A DNA stretch of 64,000 nt from Bacteroidales bacterium 52_46 (GTDB taxonomy: Bacteria; Bacteroidota; Bacteroidia; Bacteroidales; Muribaculaceae): assembly GCA_001915385.1 (NCBI GenBank), contig MNQK01000030.1, forward strand, positions 1-64,000, written 5' to 3'. Shown one piece after another: positions 6,469 through 16,135 of the stretch. Position 1 is the stretch's first letter; the number at the start of each line of letters is the position of its first letter. A program made the translations under genes and the position numbers. Below the pieces are notes generated by a model that was not told the origin of the DNA, made no database searches, and saw only the letters and a program-made list of their open reading frames with translations.

Positions 6469-8268
6469 ATGGACAATTATATCGTATCGGCGCGCAAATA
6501 CCGGCCATCGACGTTTGCTTCGGTGGTGGGACAGAAGGCGTTGACGGCGACGCTGAAGAACGCCATCGCCACCGACCGACTGGCCCACGCCTACCTGTTC
6601 TGCGGAGGACGCGGAGTGGGAAAGACCTCGTGCGCACGTATTTTCGCCAAGACCATCAACTGCACCAATCCGTCGGCCGACGGCGACCCGTGCAACGAAT
6701 GCGATTCGTGTCGCGCGTTCAACGAAAACCGTTCGCTCAACATCATAGAGCTTGACGCGGCGTCAAACAACAGCGTCGACGACATACGCGGACTCGTCGA
6801 CCAGGTGCAGGTGCCTCCTACCGAAGGCCGTTACCGCGTGTTCATCATCGACGAGGTGCACATGCTGTCGGCGGCGGCGTTCAATGCGTTCCTCAAGACG
6901 CTCGAGGAGCCGCCGAGCTACGTGGTGTTCATTCTCGCCACGACCGAGAAGCAGAAAATCATACCCACGATACTTTCGCGCTGCCAGATTTACGACTTCA
7001 ACCGCATCACGGTGACCGATATGGTCGACCATCTTGCCTACGTGGCCGCGCAGGAAGGGATTACAGCCGAGCGCTCCGCACTTGGCCTCATAGCGAGGAA
7101 GGCTGACGGAGCAATGCGTGACGCCCTGTCGATATTCGACCAAGTGGCGGCATCGTCGCGCGGCAACATCACTTACGCTTCGGCGATAGAAAATCTCAAT
7201 GTGCTCGACTCGGCCTACTACAACCGTCTCGTCGACGCATTCACATCGGGCGACGTGCAGAGCGCGCTGCTGATATACAAGGAGATACGCGACCGCGGAT
7301 TTGACACCCATTTCTTCATCACGGGCCTGTCGGCCTACATACGCGACCTGATGGTGGCGCGTTCGGAGTCGACGCTGTCGCTTCTCGACACCGACGATGA
7401 CGTCAAGGCCGAGATGGCGGCGAGGGCAAAAGCGCTCCCGCTCGACTTCTATTTCGCGGCCATGAGCCTGTGCAACGAGGCCGACCTCAACTACCGCCAG
7501 GCATCGTCAAAGACATTTCTCGCCGAGCTTCTGCTCATCAGACTATGCCAACTACAAAGCCCCTCCCCCACTTATAGCGGCAGCGGAGAGGGGCAGTTGA
7601 AACCATTTGCCGCCAACGGGGACAATGGCGCCGCGCAAAGTCAGACGGGTCAGACCGGTCGGACTGCGGCAACGGCTGCGCCGTTGACGCCGCCTCCGGC
7701 GGCTGCAATGCCGAGCATTCAGAGTACTCAGAGTGCTCAGAGTACTCCGAGTACTCAGCCAACTCCGAGCGCACCGGCGCCTGCGGGCGTGAGTGCGCCT
7801 CCGGCACCGGCACGCACCGGCAAGGTGCTGCGCACCACACGCCGCGTTGAGACGCAGACAACCGCCGCACAGGCCGTGCATGCCGCCGAAACGCCGACGC
7901 ACCGCGCCGAACGCTACACCGACGAGCAGGTCAACGCCGCATGGGACGCCTATGCAGCCGAACGACCCACCGAACGGATACTCATCAACACGATGCGTGC
8001 ATGCCGTCCGCGCAGCACGGGCAACGACACTTACGACGTGGCTCTCGAGAACGACATACAGACGGCGGAATTCCGCAACCATCTGCCCGGCCTGTTAGCG
8101 CACATACGAAATGCCATAAGCAACGACAGTTTCAACATAACGCTTTCGCTCAATGAGTCGGGACCCGCACCGACGATATGGAATGACCGCGAGATACTCG
8201 CGCACATCACTTCGGTATCGCCCGAGATTGTCAAGCTGATAGACAAATTCAACCTGAAGCTCGTATAG
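6469..8268 (+). CDS. dnaX: DNA polymerase III subunit gamma/tau
   Basis: A 599-residue clamp-loader ATPase of the replisome. Visible are the box RKYRPSTFASVVGQ, Walker A GGRGVGKT (residues 46-53), the zinc module Cys65/75/78/81, the DEVH Walker B, and the sensor 1 block VFILATTEKQKIIPTILSRCQ. Residues 240-360 give the domain III collar. After about residue 365 a low-complexity linker starts (SPSPTYSGSGEG, QSTQSAQSTPSTQPTPSAPAP) whose DNA resembles intergenic repeat words. From about 465 a folded C-terminal domain (YTDEQVNAAWDAYAAERP...) resembles the tau-like tail of Bacteroidetes DnaX. It probably heads an operon with the TPR and barrel genes 53 and 12 bases apart. Confidence 0.95.
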   Translation: MDNYIVSARKYRPSTFASVVGQKALTATLKNAIATDRLAHAYLFCGGRGVGKTSCARIFAKTINCTNPSADGDPCNECDSCRAFNENRSLNIIELDAASNNSVDDIRGLVDQVQVPPTEGRYRVFIIDEVHMLSAAAFNAFLKTLEEPPSYVVFILATTEKQKIIPTILSRCQIYDFNRITVTDMVDHLAYVAAQEGITAERSALGLIARKADGAMRDALSIFDQVAASSRGNITYASAIENLNVLDSAYYNRLVDAFTSGDVQSALLIYKEIRDRGFDTHFFITGLSAYIRDLMVARSESTLSLLDTDDDVKAEMAARAKALPLDFYFAAMSLCNEADLNYRQASSKTFLAELLLIRLCQLQSPSPTYSGSGEGQLKPFAANGDNGAAQSQTGQTGRTAATAAPLTPPPAAAMPSIQSTQSAQSTPSTQPTPSAPAPAGVSAPPAPARTGKVLRTTRRVETQTTAAQAVHAAETPTHRAERYTDEQVNAAWDAYAAERPTERILINTMRACRPRSTGNDTYDVALENDIQTAEFRNHLPGLLAHIRNAISNDSFNITLSLNESGPAPTIWNDREILAHITSVSPEIVKLIDKFNLKLV

Positions 8269-8321
8269 CCGCCCCCGACAGCCATCACAAAAACAGAAAC
8301 ACAATACCGCAACCACCGAAT

Positions 8322-11303
8322 ATGAAAAAGATATTAACCACAACAGCCCTCGCCGCCGCCACACTGGCAGGCGCCGCTCAGGTCAACTCACCGGCTCCGG
8401 AAGGTTACCTCCGGCGGGCTATCGACATGTACAACGACGCCAACTACGTCGGGTGCACCGACCAGATGCGCTATTTGAAGGACAACAACCCCACCCCGGC
8501 ACAGCTCGAGGACGCCGACTACTACATTGCGATGTCAGCGCTGCACCTCAACAAGGCCGACGCCGAAGCACTCGTAAAATATTTTATGTGGCGCTACCCG
8601 GCATCGGCGCGGATAGCTGAGGCACACTTAGCGCTCGGCAACCTCTACACCGTCACCGGACGCTACGGCGAAGCTCTCAACGAATTCTCGCAGATAGCTG
8701 CCAAAACGCTCGACCGCAGCAGCTCCGACCGTCTCGACGCGTCGCGCGCATACTGCCTGCTCAAACAGGGCGATTACGACCTTGCCGAGCCAATCTACCG
8801 CCGACTGACGCACTCTAAGGAATATGCCGACGAGGCACGTTTCTACGAGGGTTATATCGCCTACGTGAGGAAGGACTACACCAAGGCAGCCGACCTGTTC
8901 AGGAAGTGCAACCGCGCCAAGGCTCCCGGCAACATGGCCGACTATTATCTGGCGCAGATCGAATATCTCGACGGCGACTACGCGCAGGCAGCCGCCACGG
9001 CACGCCGCCTCTACTCCGACGAGCGCATCGAGCCGTCGTTCCGCTACGAGGCGATGCGAGTGGCCGGCGAGTCGTACTACCAGCTCGACGACCTGAGCGA
9101 GGCGCTGCCGCTGCTCCGCGAATACGCCGCCAACACATCCGAACCGCTTCCCACCACCCTCTACATGCTCGGCGTGACGGAATACCGCGAGGGGAACTAC
9201 GAGGAGGCAGTCAAGGACCTGACGCCGGTAACCGACATTGACAACGCCATGGGTCAGAGCGCCAACCTGTTCATCGGCCAGGCCATGATGCGCCAGGCCA
9301 ACTACTCCGGCGCGATGATAGCGTTTGACCGCGCGCTGCGCAAGAATTTCGACAGCGACGTGCGCGAGGCTGCATTCTACAACTATGCCGTGGCCAAGAC
9401 CGAGGGGGGCAAGATACCGTTCGGCAACTCCGTGGCCACGTTCGAGGAATTCCTGCGCACGTTCCCCGACTCGCGCCATGCTTCGGCCGTGCGCGAATAT
9501 CTCGTGGCAGGCTATATGACCGACAACAACTATGCCGCCGCACTCTCGTCAATCAACCAGATTAAAAATCCCTCCAAAAAGATACTCGCCGCCAAGCAAC
9601 AGGTGCTTTACGCCCTCGGTTCGCGCGAAGTGATGTCGGGACAGAATGCCGACGCCATCCGCCACCTTACCGAAGCCGTATCGCTCAAAGCCCACGACGC
9701 AAAGACAGCCGCCGAATCAGAACTGTGGCTCGGCGAGGCTTACTATGCCACAGGCGACTACGCAAAGGCTCAGAAATCATACTCCAATTCGCTGACCGGC
9801 AACCGCCTGTCGGGCAACAACCGCCAGACGGCGCTCTACGGGCTCGCCTACAGCTGTTTCCGTCAGGGCGACTCGCAGAACGCGACAAAATATTTCAACG
9901 ACTTCCTCACCTCGCGTCCCGAACCGTCGGGCATGCTCCGCGCCGACGCGCTCAACCGCATAGCCGACCACTACTACACGCAGAAGGACTTCGGCAAGGC
10001 CGCATCGACCTACGCCGACGCCTACCGCGCCAACCCCGGCACCGGCGACTACGCCCTGCTGTCGCGTGCACGCATGTACGGCTACAACGGCGACTACAAG
10101 GAGAAAGTCAATCTCCTGCAGCAGTTCATCAAGGAGTTTCCCAAATCGAGCATGCTCCCGCAGGCTTATATAGACCTGGGAGAAAGCTACGCGCAGCTCG
10201 GCAACACCGACCGCTCCATCGAAGCGTACTCGATGGTGGCCTCACGCTACCCCGGCAGCGCCTACGGACGCCAGGCCAACCTGCTGCTCGCGCTCTCCTA
10301 CCTCAACGAGAACGACAAGTCACAGGCCATCGACACCTACCGCCGGCTCATCACCACGGCGCCCGGCTCGGAGGAGGCACGCCAGGCATCGGACAACCTC
10401 AAGCAGATCATGGCCGACGACGGCCGTCTTGACGAATATGTCGACTTCATCAACTCCGTGCCCGGAGCCGCACCCGTAGGTGCGTCCGACGTGGAGAACG
10501 CCGCATTCCTCGCAGCCGAACGCGATTATCTCAACAAAGGTCTAACGGGACGCCTCACCGACTATCTCGACCGCTTCCCGCAAGGCGCCTCACGTCCCAC
10601 CGCATTGGGATATGCCGTGACCGCCAACGCTACCGCCGGCAACCACGAAGCCACCATCGGCTATGCCGACGAACTTATTGAGAATTACCCCGACAACGCC
10701 GCAGTGCCCGCAGCCGTCAAGGCCAAGGCCGCCGCTCTCGCCGGACAGGGCAAAGGGGAGCTGGCACTTGCCGCCTACGAACAGCTCGCCACTACAGCGT
10801 CGACCCCCGACATGCTCAACGAGGCACAGCTCGGCATCATGCGCACCGCCCGCGACCTCGGACAGTATGACCGCGTCATCGAAGCCGCCGGCGCCATAAC
10901 CGCATCGTCGACCCCGACGGGCGAGCAGCGCTCGGAAGCGGCATTCAACCACGCCGACGCCCTCTACAACACCGGCGACACCGAAGGCGCCATAGCCGGG
11001 TGGACCGACCTTTCGGCCGACCTCAACGACATCTACGGTACGAAAGCACTCTTCCGCATAGCGCAGGCACAGTTCGACGCCAAGGACCTCAAGGCCGCCC
11101 GCAAGTCGGCCGAAAAACTGATTGACTCCGACACCCCCCACAACTACTGGCTCGCGCGCGGATTCATACTCATATCCGACATCAACCGTGCCGAGGGCAA
11201 TCTCTTCGAGGCCGACCAGTATCTCATCAGCCTCCGCGACAACTATCCCGGCACCGAAACCGACATCTTCCAAATGATTGACGACCGTCTCAACAACAAA
11301 TAA
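8322..11303 (+). CDS. Tetratricopeptide repeat protein, exported
   Basis: A 993-residue protein with a signal peptide (MKKILTTTALAAATLAGAAQ) and TPR repeats along its whole length, for example LGNLYTVTGRYGEALNEFSQIA, LLSRARMYGYNGDYKEKVNLL and DLGESYAQLGNTDRSIEAYSMVASRYPGSAYG. It is probably periplasmic or outer-membrane associated and acts as a protein-interaction scaffold. Large TPR proteins of this type are common in Bacteroidales, but the exact role is unknown. The gene is 53 bases after dnaX and 12 bases before an outer-membrane barrel gene, which suggests that TPR protein and barrel work together at the envelope. Confidence 0.85.
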   Translation: MKKILTTTALAAATLAGAAQVNSPAPEGYLRRAIDMYNDANYVGCTDQMRYLKDNNPTPAQLEDADYYIAMSALHLNKADAEALVKYFMWRYPASARIAEAHLALGNLYTVTGRYGEALNEFSQIAAKTLDRSSSDRLDASRAYCLLKQGDYDLAEPIYRRLTHSKEYADEARFYEGYIAYVRKDYTKAADLFRKCNRAKAPGNMADYYLAQIEYLDGDYAQAAATARRLYSDERIEPSFRYEAMRVAGESYYQLDDLSEALPLLREYAANTSEPLPTTLYMLGVTEYREGNYEEAVKDLTPVTDIDNAMGQSANLFIGQAMMRQANYSGAMIAFDRALRKNFDSDVREAAFYNYAVAKTEGGKIPFGNSVATFEEFLRTFPDSRHASAVREYLVAGYMTDNNYAAALSSINQIKNPSKKILAAKQQVLYALGSREVMSGQNADAIRHLTEAVSLKAHDAKTAAESELWLGEAYYATGDYAKAQKSYSNSLTGNRLSGNNRQTALYGLAYSCFRQGDSQNATKYFNDFLTSRPEPSGMLRADALNRIADHYYTQKDFGKAASTYADAYRANPGTGDYALLSRARMYGYNGDYKEKVNLLQQFIKEFPKSSMLPQAYIDLGESYAQLGNTDRSIEAYSMVASRYPGSAYGRQANLLLALSYLNENDKSQAIDTYRRLITTAPGSEEARQASDNLKQIMADDGRLDEYVDFINSVPGAAPVGASDVENAAFLAAERDYLNKGLTGRLTDYLDRFPQGASRPTALGYAVTANATAGNHEATIGYADELIENYPDNAAVPAAVKAKAAALAGQGKGELALAAYEQLATTASTPDMLNEAQLGIMRTARDLGQYDRVIEAAGAITASSTPTGEQRSEAAFNHADALYNTGDTEGAIAGWTDLSADLNDIYGTKALFRIAQAQFDAKDLKAARKSAEKLIDSDTPHNYWLARGFILISDINRAEGNLFEADQYLISLRDNYPGTETDIFQMIDDRLNNK

Positions 11304-11315
11304 TCACCGAACGCA

Positions 11316-13052
11316 ATGAAAAGACAACATATCATTCTCGCAGCCGCACTCGCAGCCGCTCCGGCGGTGTCGGCACAGACACTCACAAAAGAGATTGTGA
11401 TTGAACGCGAAATCGACCCGACACTTCCCGAGGCGGCACGCATCAGCAACTTCCCGTCGCTCGTACAGCCGCAGGCGCCGGTGTCGCGGCTTCCGTTTGT
11501 CGATGTCACGGCGGCGACACGCGTGCTGGGGATGCTCTCGATGCTCGAACCGGCCAACGGACAGCCGGCCATAACCCTGTCGCCCTACCGCGGCTATGCT
11601 TCGCTCGGCTATTTCCCCGCCTACAAACTGGGCATCTCGGCCGGATACTCCATCATAGCCAAGCCGGCATCGTCGCTCAACGTGTGGACCCAGTTTGACG
11701 GCTATTCCTACAAGGACCAGTACGACGAGACGCTCAAGCGCAACAGCGTGACCGTGGGCGCCGACTTCTCGCATCTGTTCGGCCGCACAAAGCGTCTCGA
11801 CCTGTCGGCCGACTTCACCTACAACGCCTACAACAAGCCGTGGGAGGAGGAAGACCCCAACCATCACACACTGGCATTTGACATCGACGCCGCCTGGTCG
11901 GCGCGCCACAATGCGCTTGCCTACTACGTGACCGGCGCATTCAGCCACTTCGGATTCTCCGGCAAGGAGATCCATCTTACCAACGGCCGCCTCGACGCCG
12001 TGTCGCAGAATATAATCAAAGTCGCCGGAGGTACGGCCTATTTCATCACCGACAAATCGTCAGTCAACGGACATGTCGACGTCAGTTTCGTCCATACCGG
12101 ACACTTCAACACGCTCCTCAACGACATGACCGTGGGAGGCACAAGCATCTGGCTGCCGGCACTCATTGGCGGTGACGGCAAGACGATGGGACTCATCACC
12201 CTCGCGCCCTCCTACCGCTATACCTCGGGGGCATTCTCGACATCGCTCGGCGTCAAGGCGCAGATTGCCACCAACTCGGGCAAGACATTCCATATCGCGC
12301 CCGACGTCAAGATTAACGTGCGCCCCGTATCGACTTTCGCCGCCACACTTTCATTTGGCGGAGGCGAGCATATCAACCGCCTGTCGGCGCTCTACAATAT
12401 CGACCCCTACATGTCGGTGGCGCAGGGATACAAATTTTCGGAAGTGCCTTTCACGGCCGACCTGTCGCTGACGTTCGGCCCGTTCTACGGTGCGTCGGTC
12501 GAACTGTTCGGAGGCTATGCCGTGGCCAATGACTGGCTTATGCCCGAAGTGTTGGACGGTGCAGGCGGTCCGAACCCGTCAAGCAACCGCCTGATATACG
12601 GCTCGATGTTCAACACCGTCGACCTCCGCGCCGTGCGCTACGGAGCCAAGTTCGCGTGGAAATACAACAAGAACATCGAGGCTTCGGTGAAATACACCGG
12701 CGCGCCCGGCAGCTACCGCCACAGCTACTACCTCAACCACGACCGCGCACGCCACGTGCTCGAAGCCAACATGTCAGTCACTCCGATAGCGCCGCTCACC
12801 GTCGACGCGTCGTTCGAACTCCGCGCAGGCCGTTCGCTGTATACCCGGTGGTTCACCACCGTCGGTTCCGAGCCGATGAAATATGACCTGCTCAACGCCA
12901 ACTCGCTCAACATAGGCGCCACCTACCGCTTCACCGACTGCATATCGGCCTTCGCCCGCGTGGAAAACATCCTCGGCCGCCGCGCCTACATGTACAACCT
13001 CCTCGAGCAGCAAGGCATCCACGGCCTCATAGGCGCCGCCGTGAAGTTCTGA
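11316..13052 (+). CDS. Outer-membrane beta-barrel protein (TonB-receptor-like)
   Basis: A 578-residue protein with a signal peptide (MKRQHIILAAALAAAPAVSAQ) and a C-terminal barrel: alternating strands such as ATYRFTDCISAFARVENILG, ending in the terminal aromatic GAAVKF expected for BAM recognition. The segment after the signal (TLTKEIVIEREIDPTLPEAAR) resembles an extended periplasmic arm. No full plug domain is seen, so it is not a complete TonB-dependent transporter. It sits 12 bases behind the large TPR gene; the pair is probably one transcription unit. Substrate is unknown. Confidence 0.8.
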   Translation: MKRQHIILAAALAAAPAVSAQTLTKEIVIEREIDPTLPEAARISNFPSLVQPQAPVSRLPFVDVTAATRVLGMLSMLEPANGQPAITLSPYRGYASLGYFPAYKLGISAGYSIIAKPASSLNVWTQFDGYSYKDQYDETLKRNSVTVGADFSHLFGRTKRLDLSADFTYNAYNKPWEEEDPNHHTLAFDIDAAWSARHNALAYYVTGAFSHFGFSGKEIHLTNGRLDAVSQNIIKVAGGTAYFITDKSSVNGHVDVSFVHTGHFNTLLNDMTVGGTSIWLPALIGGDGKTMGLITLAPSYRYTSGAFSTSLGVKAQIATNSGKTFHIAPDVKINVRPVSTFAATLSFGGGEHINRLSALYNIDPYMSVAQGYKFSEVPFTADLSLTFGPFYGASVELFGGYAVANDWLMPEVLDGAGGPNPSSNRLIYGSMFNTVDLRAVRYGAKFAWKYNKNIEASVKYTGAPGSYRHSYYLNHDRARHVLEANMSVTPIAPLTVDASFELRAGRSLYTRWFTTVGSEPMKYDLLNANSLNIGATYRFTDCISAFARVENILGRRAYMYNLLEQQGIHGLIGAAVKF

Positions 13053-13061
13053 ATACAACCC

Positions 13062-13097
13062 CAGCATTGGGACGCGATTCATCGCGTCCCAATGCTG
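13062..13097. repeat. 17-bp perfect hairpin, GGGACGCGAT family
   Basis: Arms 13062-13078 and 13081-13097 (CAGCATTGGGACGCGAT and its complement) are perfect and separated by two bases. It lies directly after the barrel gene and could end transcription, though no T-run follows. The core GGGACGCGATTCATCGCGTC recurs at 43679. Confidence 0.8.
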
Positions 13098-13118
13098 TTC
13101 ACTTAAGCTGAGCTGATA

Positions 13119-13193
13119 GGGGCGGGGGCGTCTCGCCCCCGTGGTATTATTTTCACACACTGAAAGTTACCACGGGGGCGAGACGCCCCCGCC
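13119..13193. repeat. Large inverted repeat, GGGGGCGTCTCGCCCCC family
   Basis: Two arms (13119-13147 and 13166-13193) form an inverted pair, and each arm is itself palindromic around GTCTCG/CGAGAC. It lies between the converging barrel and RecD-like genes. Five other loci carry the same unit (19876, 20262, 32433, 35774, 40956). Confidence 0.9.
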
Positions 13194-13213
13194 GAGTTTG
13201 ACGTTTTAAAATA

Positions 13214-14605
13214 TCACTCTTCCACGATGGAGGGGGAGATGTAGGTGATTTCGGTGCGGGCGCGGGTGGTGGCGGTGTAGAGCCAGCGGTAGAAGTCAAG
13301 GGTGGTGACGGCTTCGTTGGATATGTTGGCCATGTCGACGAATACCGATTGCCATTGGCCTCCCTGCGCTTTGTGGCAGGTGACGGCGTAGGCGTATTTG
13401 ACGCGGAGGGCGTTGTAGTAAGGGTCGGTGTGGAATATGCGGCGGCGCACTGTGGGGTCGGCGGCCGACGCGGGGTCAAGGCCGGCAAGCGCTCGGTTGA
13501 GCAGCATCTGTTCGTGCTCGGGGTTGAGACCCGCGGTCACCGAGTTGAGCGAATTGAGTATCAGCTTGGCGTCGAACGTGATGTCGCGGTCGGGCAGCGA
13601 CAGCTCCACGTCGGCAAACCGGAGGAAGCCGATGATTTCCGTGCCGTAGATTTTATTGACACGCACCACGTCACCGTTGGCCACGAAATCGGCGCCCTTC
13701 ACCTTCGACGTCCAGTAGTAATTGTTTTTGGCTATGAGCAACGGTTCGCCGCGGGTGATGACCTCGTCCTTCTCGAGTATTGTCTTGCGTATGGCGAGGT
13801 TGAATTCCATCGCACGTTTGTTGGAACGCGTGATGAGTATGGTGTCGTCGACGCCGTAGTCCTGATAGGAACCTATCAGAGCGTCCTGAAGCTCCTCGCC
13901 GCCGATGGCGCGGACGTCGGCAAACGGCTCGATGCGCAGCCGCGGCACCGGCAGCTGCTCCATAGCCATGGCGCGGCGCAACATCGTGGCGTTGTAGAGG
14001 ATACCGGACCGCGCCTTCTGGCGTACGGTCTGCGTGATGACGGCACGCGTCACCCGCAATCCGAGCGCGCGCAGCCTGTCGGCCGACATCGCCGGCGACG
14101 TGTCACATCCCACCGGCGGGAGCTGTGCGCCATCGCCGAGCAGTATCATGCGGCAGTCGTGGCCCGAACCGTAGACGTAGTGCGCCAGGTCCTCGAGCAG
14201 CGAATCATGCTCCCCCTCACCTATCATCGACGCCTCGTCGACGATGAATATGGCGTTGGAGTGCGGATTGTCGGCCACGCCGGCCACCGCCGCCACGTCA
14301 CCCAGCCCCTTGTAAATCTTTCGGTGGATAGTCATCGCGGCTTTTCCGGCAAAACCGCTCAGCACCTTAGCGGCACGTCCCGTGGGCGCCAGCAGTACTG
14401 TGGGACGCCTCATCGCCCGGAGCGCCTTGACAAGCGCCGCCACGACCGACGTCTTGCCCGTGCCGGCATAACCGTTGAGCAGGAACACGGCATTGTATGG
14501 CACCGTATCCCCGCAAAAACGAGCGAGGGCGTCAATCAACGCCCTCTGCTGCTCCGTGGGTACAAACCCCATTTCTTCGGTTATTTTTTCCGCTAACTTA
14601 TCCAT
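13214..14605 (-). CDS. RecD-like SF1B DNA helicase
   Basis: A 463-residue ATP-dependent helicase of the RecD/Dda type. Walker A is GYAGTGKTS near residue 45, motif Ia is VLLAPTGRAAKVL, motif II is IFIVDEASMI, motif III is MILLGDGAQLPPV, and the late motifs are YAVTCHKAQGGQW and YTATTRAR. It has no RecBC partner nearby. The start at 14605 (MDKLAEKITEEMG) is preferred: an in-frame ATG seven codons earlier lies wholly in the ATTATGAATT repeat. It is 169 bases downstream of serS on the same strand, with repeats between. Confidence 0.9.
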   Translation of the reverse strand: MDKLAEKITEEMGFVPTEQQRALIDALARFCGDTVPYNAVFLLNGYAGTGKTSVVAALVKALRAMRRPTVLLAPTGRAAKVLSGFAGKAAMTIHRKIYKGLGDVAAVAGVADNPHSNAIFIVDEASMIGEGEHDSLLEDLAHYVYGSGHDCRMILLGDGAQLPPVGCDTSPAMSADRLRALGLRVTRAVITQTVRQKARSGILYNATMLRRAMAMEQLPVPRLRIEPFADVRAIGGEELQDALIGSYQDYGVDDTILITRSNKRAMEFNLAIRKTILEKDEVITRGEPLLIAKNNYYWTSKVKGADFVANGDVVRVNKIYGTEIIGFLRFADVELSLPDRDITFDAKLILNSLNSVTAGLNPEHEQMLLNRALAGLDPASAADPTVRRRIFHTDPYYNALRVKYAYAVTCHKAQGGQWQSVFVDMANISNEAVTTLDFYRWLYTATTRARTEITYISPSIVEE

Positions 14606-14611
14606 TGTGTT

Positions 14612-14768
14612 CAATTCATAATTCATAATGCATAATTCATAATTAAGCCATCCGGCTTAGCTCCAATTGGACTAATTGGACCAATTAGTCCAATAAGTCT
14701 AATTAGACTAATTCGCTCCTCGCGAAGCCCAATTATGAATTATGAATTATGAATTATGAATTGGTTTA
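14612..14768. repeat. Spacer of ATTATGAATT and GGACTAATTGGACC words
   Basis: Two arrays of ATTCATAATTCATAATG-type words (14612-14645 and 14733-14765, opposite orientations) flank a block of GGACTAATTGGACCAATTAG words at 14663-14710. The whole serS to RecD spacer is made of such words. Confidence 0.85.
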
Positions 14769-14774
14769 AGTGAA

Positions 14775-16046
14775 TTAGTTTATTAGGTCGAAGCCGGTGT
14801 ATTTGCGGAGGCATTCCGGCACTACGATACCTTCGGGAGTCTGGTTGTTCTCGAGCAACGCGGCCACGATGCGGGGCAATGCGAGCGCCGAACCGTTGAG
14901 CGTGTGGCAAAGGCGCGTCTTCTTGTCCTCGCCGCGGTAACGGCATTTGAGGCGCGCGGCCTGGTATGTCTCGAAATTGGATACCGACGATACCTCGAGC
15001 CAGCGTTTCTGGGCTGCCGAATACACCTCGAAGTCAAACGTGATGGCCGACGTGAAACTCATGTCGCCGCCACACAGACGGAGTATATGCCAGGGCAATC
15101 CGAGGCGGTCGAGCAGCGACTGCACGTGATCTTTCATCTCCTCGAGAGCGGCATACGAATTTTCCGGCTTCTCGATACGCACGATTTCCACTTTGTCGAA
15201 CTGGTGCAGACGGTTGAGACCGCGCACGTCCTTGCCGTAGCTGCCGGCCTCGCGGCGCCAGCATGCCGAGTAGGCGCAGTTCTTGACCGGAAGCTGGTTG
15301 TCGTTGAGTATGACATCGCGGTAGATGTTCGTGACAGGCACCTCGGCGGTAGGTATCAGGTAGAGGTTGTCGAGGGGCACGTAATACATCTGACCCTCCT
15401 TGTCGGGAAGCTGGCCTGTGCCGTAGCCCGATGCCTCGTTGACTACGTAGGGGGGCTGCACCTCGGTGTAGCCGGCCTCGTTGGCCGAGTCGAGGAAGAA
15501 CTGTATGAGAGCGCGCTGCAACCGTGCGCCCTTGCCGATATACACCGGGAAACCGGCGCCGGTAATCTTCACGCCGAGGTCGAAGTCGATGATATTGTAT
15601 TTCTTTGCAAGTTCCCAGTGGGGAAGCGCGTCGGCGGGGAGGTCGGGCATCACGCCGCCCTCTTTCTCCACCACATTGTCCTCGGCCGTCTTCCCCTCGG
15701 GCACAGCCTCGCACGGTATGTTGGGGATGGTCAGACGTATGTCGGTCATCTCCTTCTCCACGGCGTCGAGTTCCGTGGCAAATTTTTTCATATCCTCTTT
15801 CGCCTTGGCCACTTCGGCCTTGGCGGCTTCTGCAGCTTCGCGTTCGCCCGCTTTCATCAGCTTGCCGATTTCGGCGGCCTGCTTGTTGAGGCCGGCGGCG
15901 ATAGTGTCGGCCTGAAGCTGGAGCGCGCGGCGGCGGTCGTCGAGCGCAAGTATTTTTTCAATCTTTTCTTTACCGTCAAATCCCTTGACCTTCAGGCGGT
16001 CAATGATATATTGGGGATTTTCCTTGATTTGTTGTATCGTCAGCAT
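14775..16046 (-). CDS. serS: Seryl-tRNA synthetase
   Basis: A 423-residue class II synthetase. The N-terminal coiled-coil tRNA-binding arm (about residues 30-110) is rich in Ala, Glu and Lys. The catalytic domain carries motif 2 (FRRE-like CWRREAGSYGKDVRGLNRLHQFDK) and motif 3 (LNGSALALPRIVAALLENNQ). TAEVPVTN is the serine-binding TxE region. It starts at the ATG at 16046 (MLTIQQIKENP), which matches the family; a longer frame would read through the GATTAATC repeat. It is probably in one unit with the YqeY-like gene upstream. Confidence 0.96.
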   Translation of the reverse strand: MLTIQQIKENPQYIIDRLKVKGFDGKEKIEKILALDDRRRALQLQADTIAAGLNKQAAEIGKLMKAGEREAAEAAKAEVAKAKEDMKKFATELDAVEKEMTDIRLTIPNIPCEAVPEGKTAEDNVVEKEGGVMPDLPADALPHWELAKKYNIIDFDLGVKITGAGFPVYIGKGARLQRALIQFFLDSANEAGYTEVQPPYVVNEASGYGTGQLPDKEGQMYYVPLDNLYLIPTAEVPVTNIYRDVILNDNQLPVKNCAYSACWRREAGSYGKDVRGLNRLHQFDKVEIVRIEKPENSYAALEEMKDHVQSLLDRLGLPWHILRLCGGDMSFTSAITFDFEVYSAAQKRWLEVSSVSNFETYQAARLKCRYRGEDKKTRLCHTLNGSALALPRIVAALLENNQTPEGIVVPECLRKYTGFDLIN

Positions 16047-16065
16047 AATATTATAGTTTTTTCCC

Positions 16066-16127
16066 CGATTAATCATGATTAATCATGTTAAATCACGATT
16101 AATCGCGATAAATCCCGGTTAATCAAA
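16066..16127. repeat. GATTAATC word repeats
   Basis: Six or so degenerate copies of CGATTAATC(AT/CC/GC)GATTAATC lie between the YqeY-like gene and serS. The same words are found at 29937-29985. Confidence 0.8.
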
Positions 16128-16135
16128 ATTCTCGA

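Noticed and set aside
13349..14596. A 415-codon plus-strand frame opposite the RecD-like gene
   Set aside because: The minus strand carries all helicase motifs; the plus frame has no recognisable domain.
14904..16082. A 392-codon plus-strand frame opposite serS
   Set aside because: It is a shadow of seryl-tRNA synthetase.
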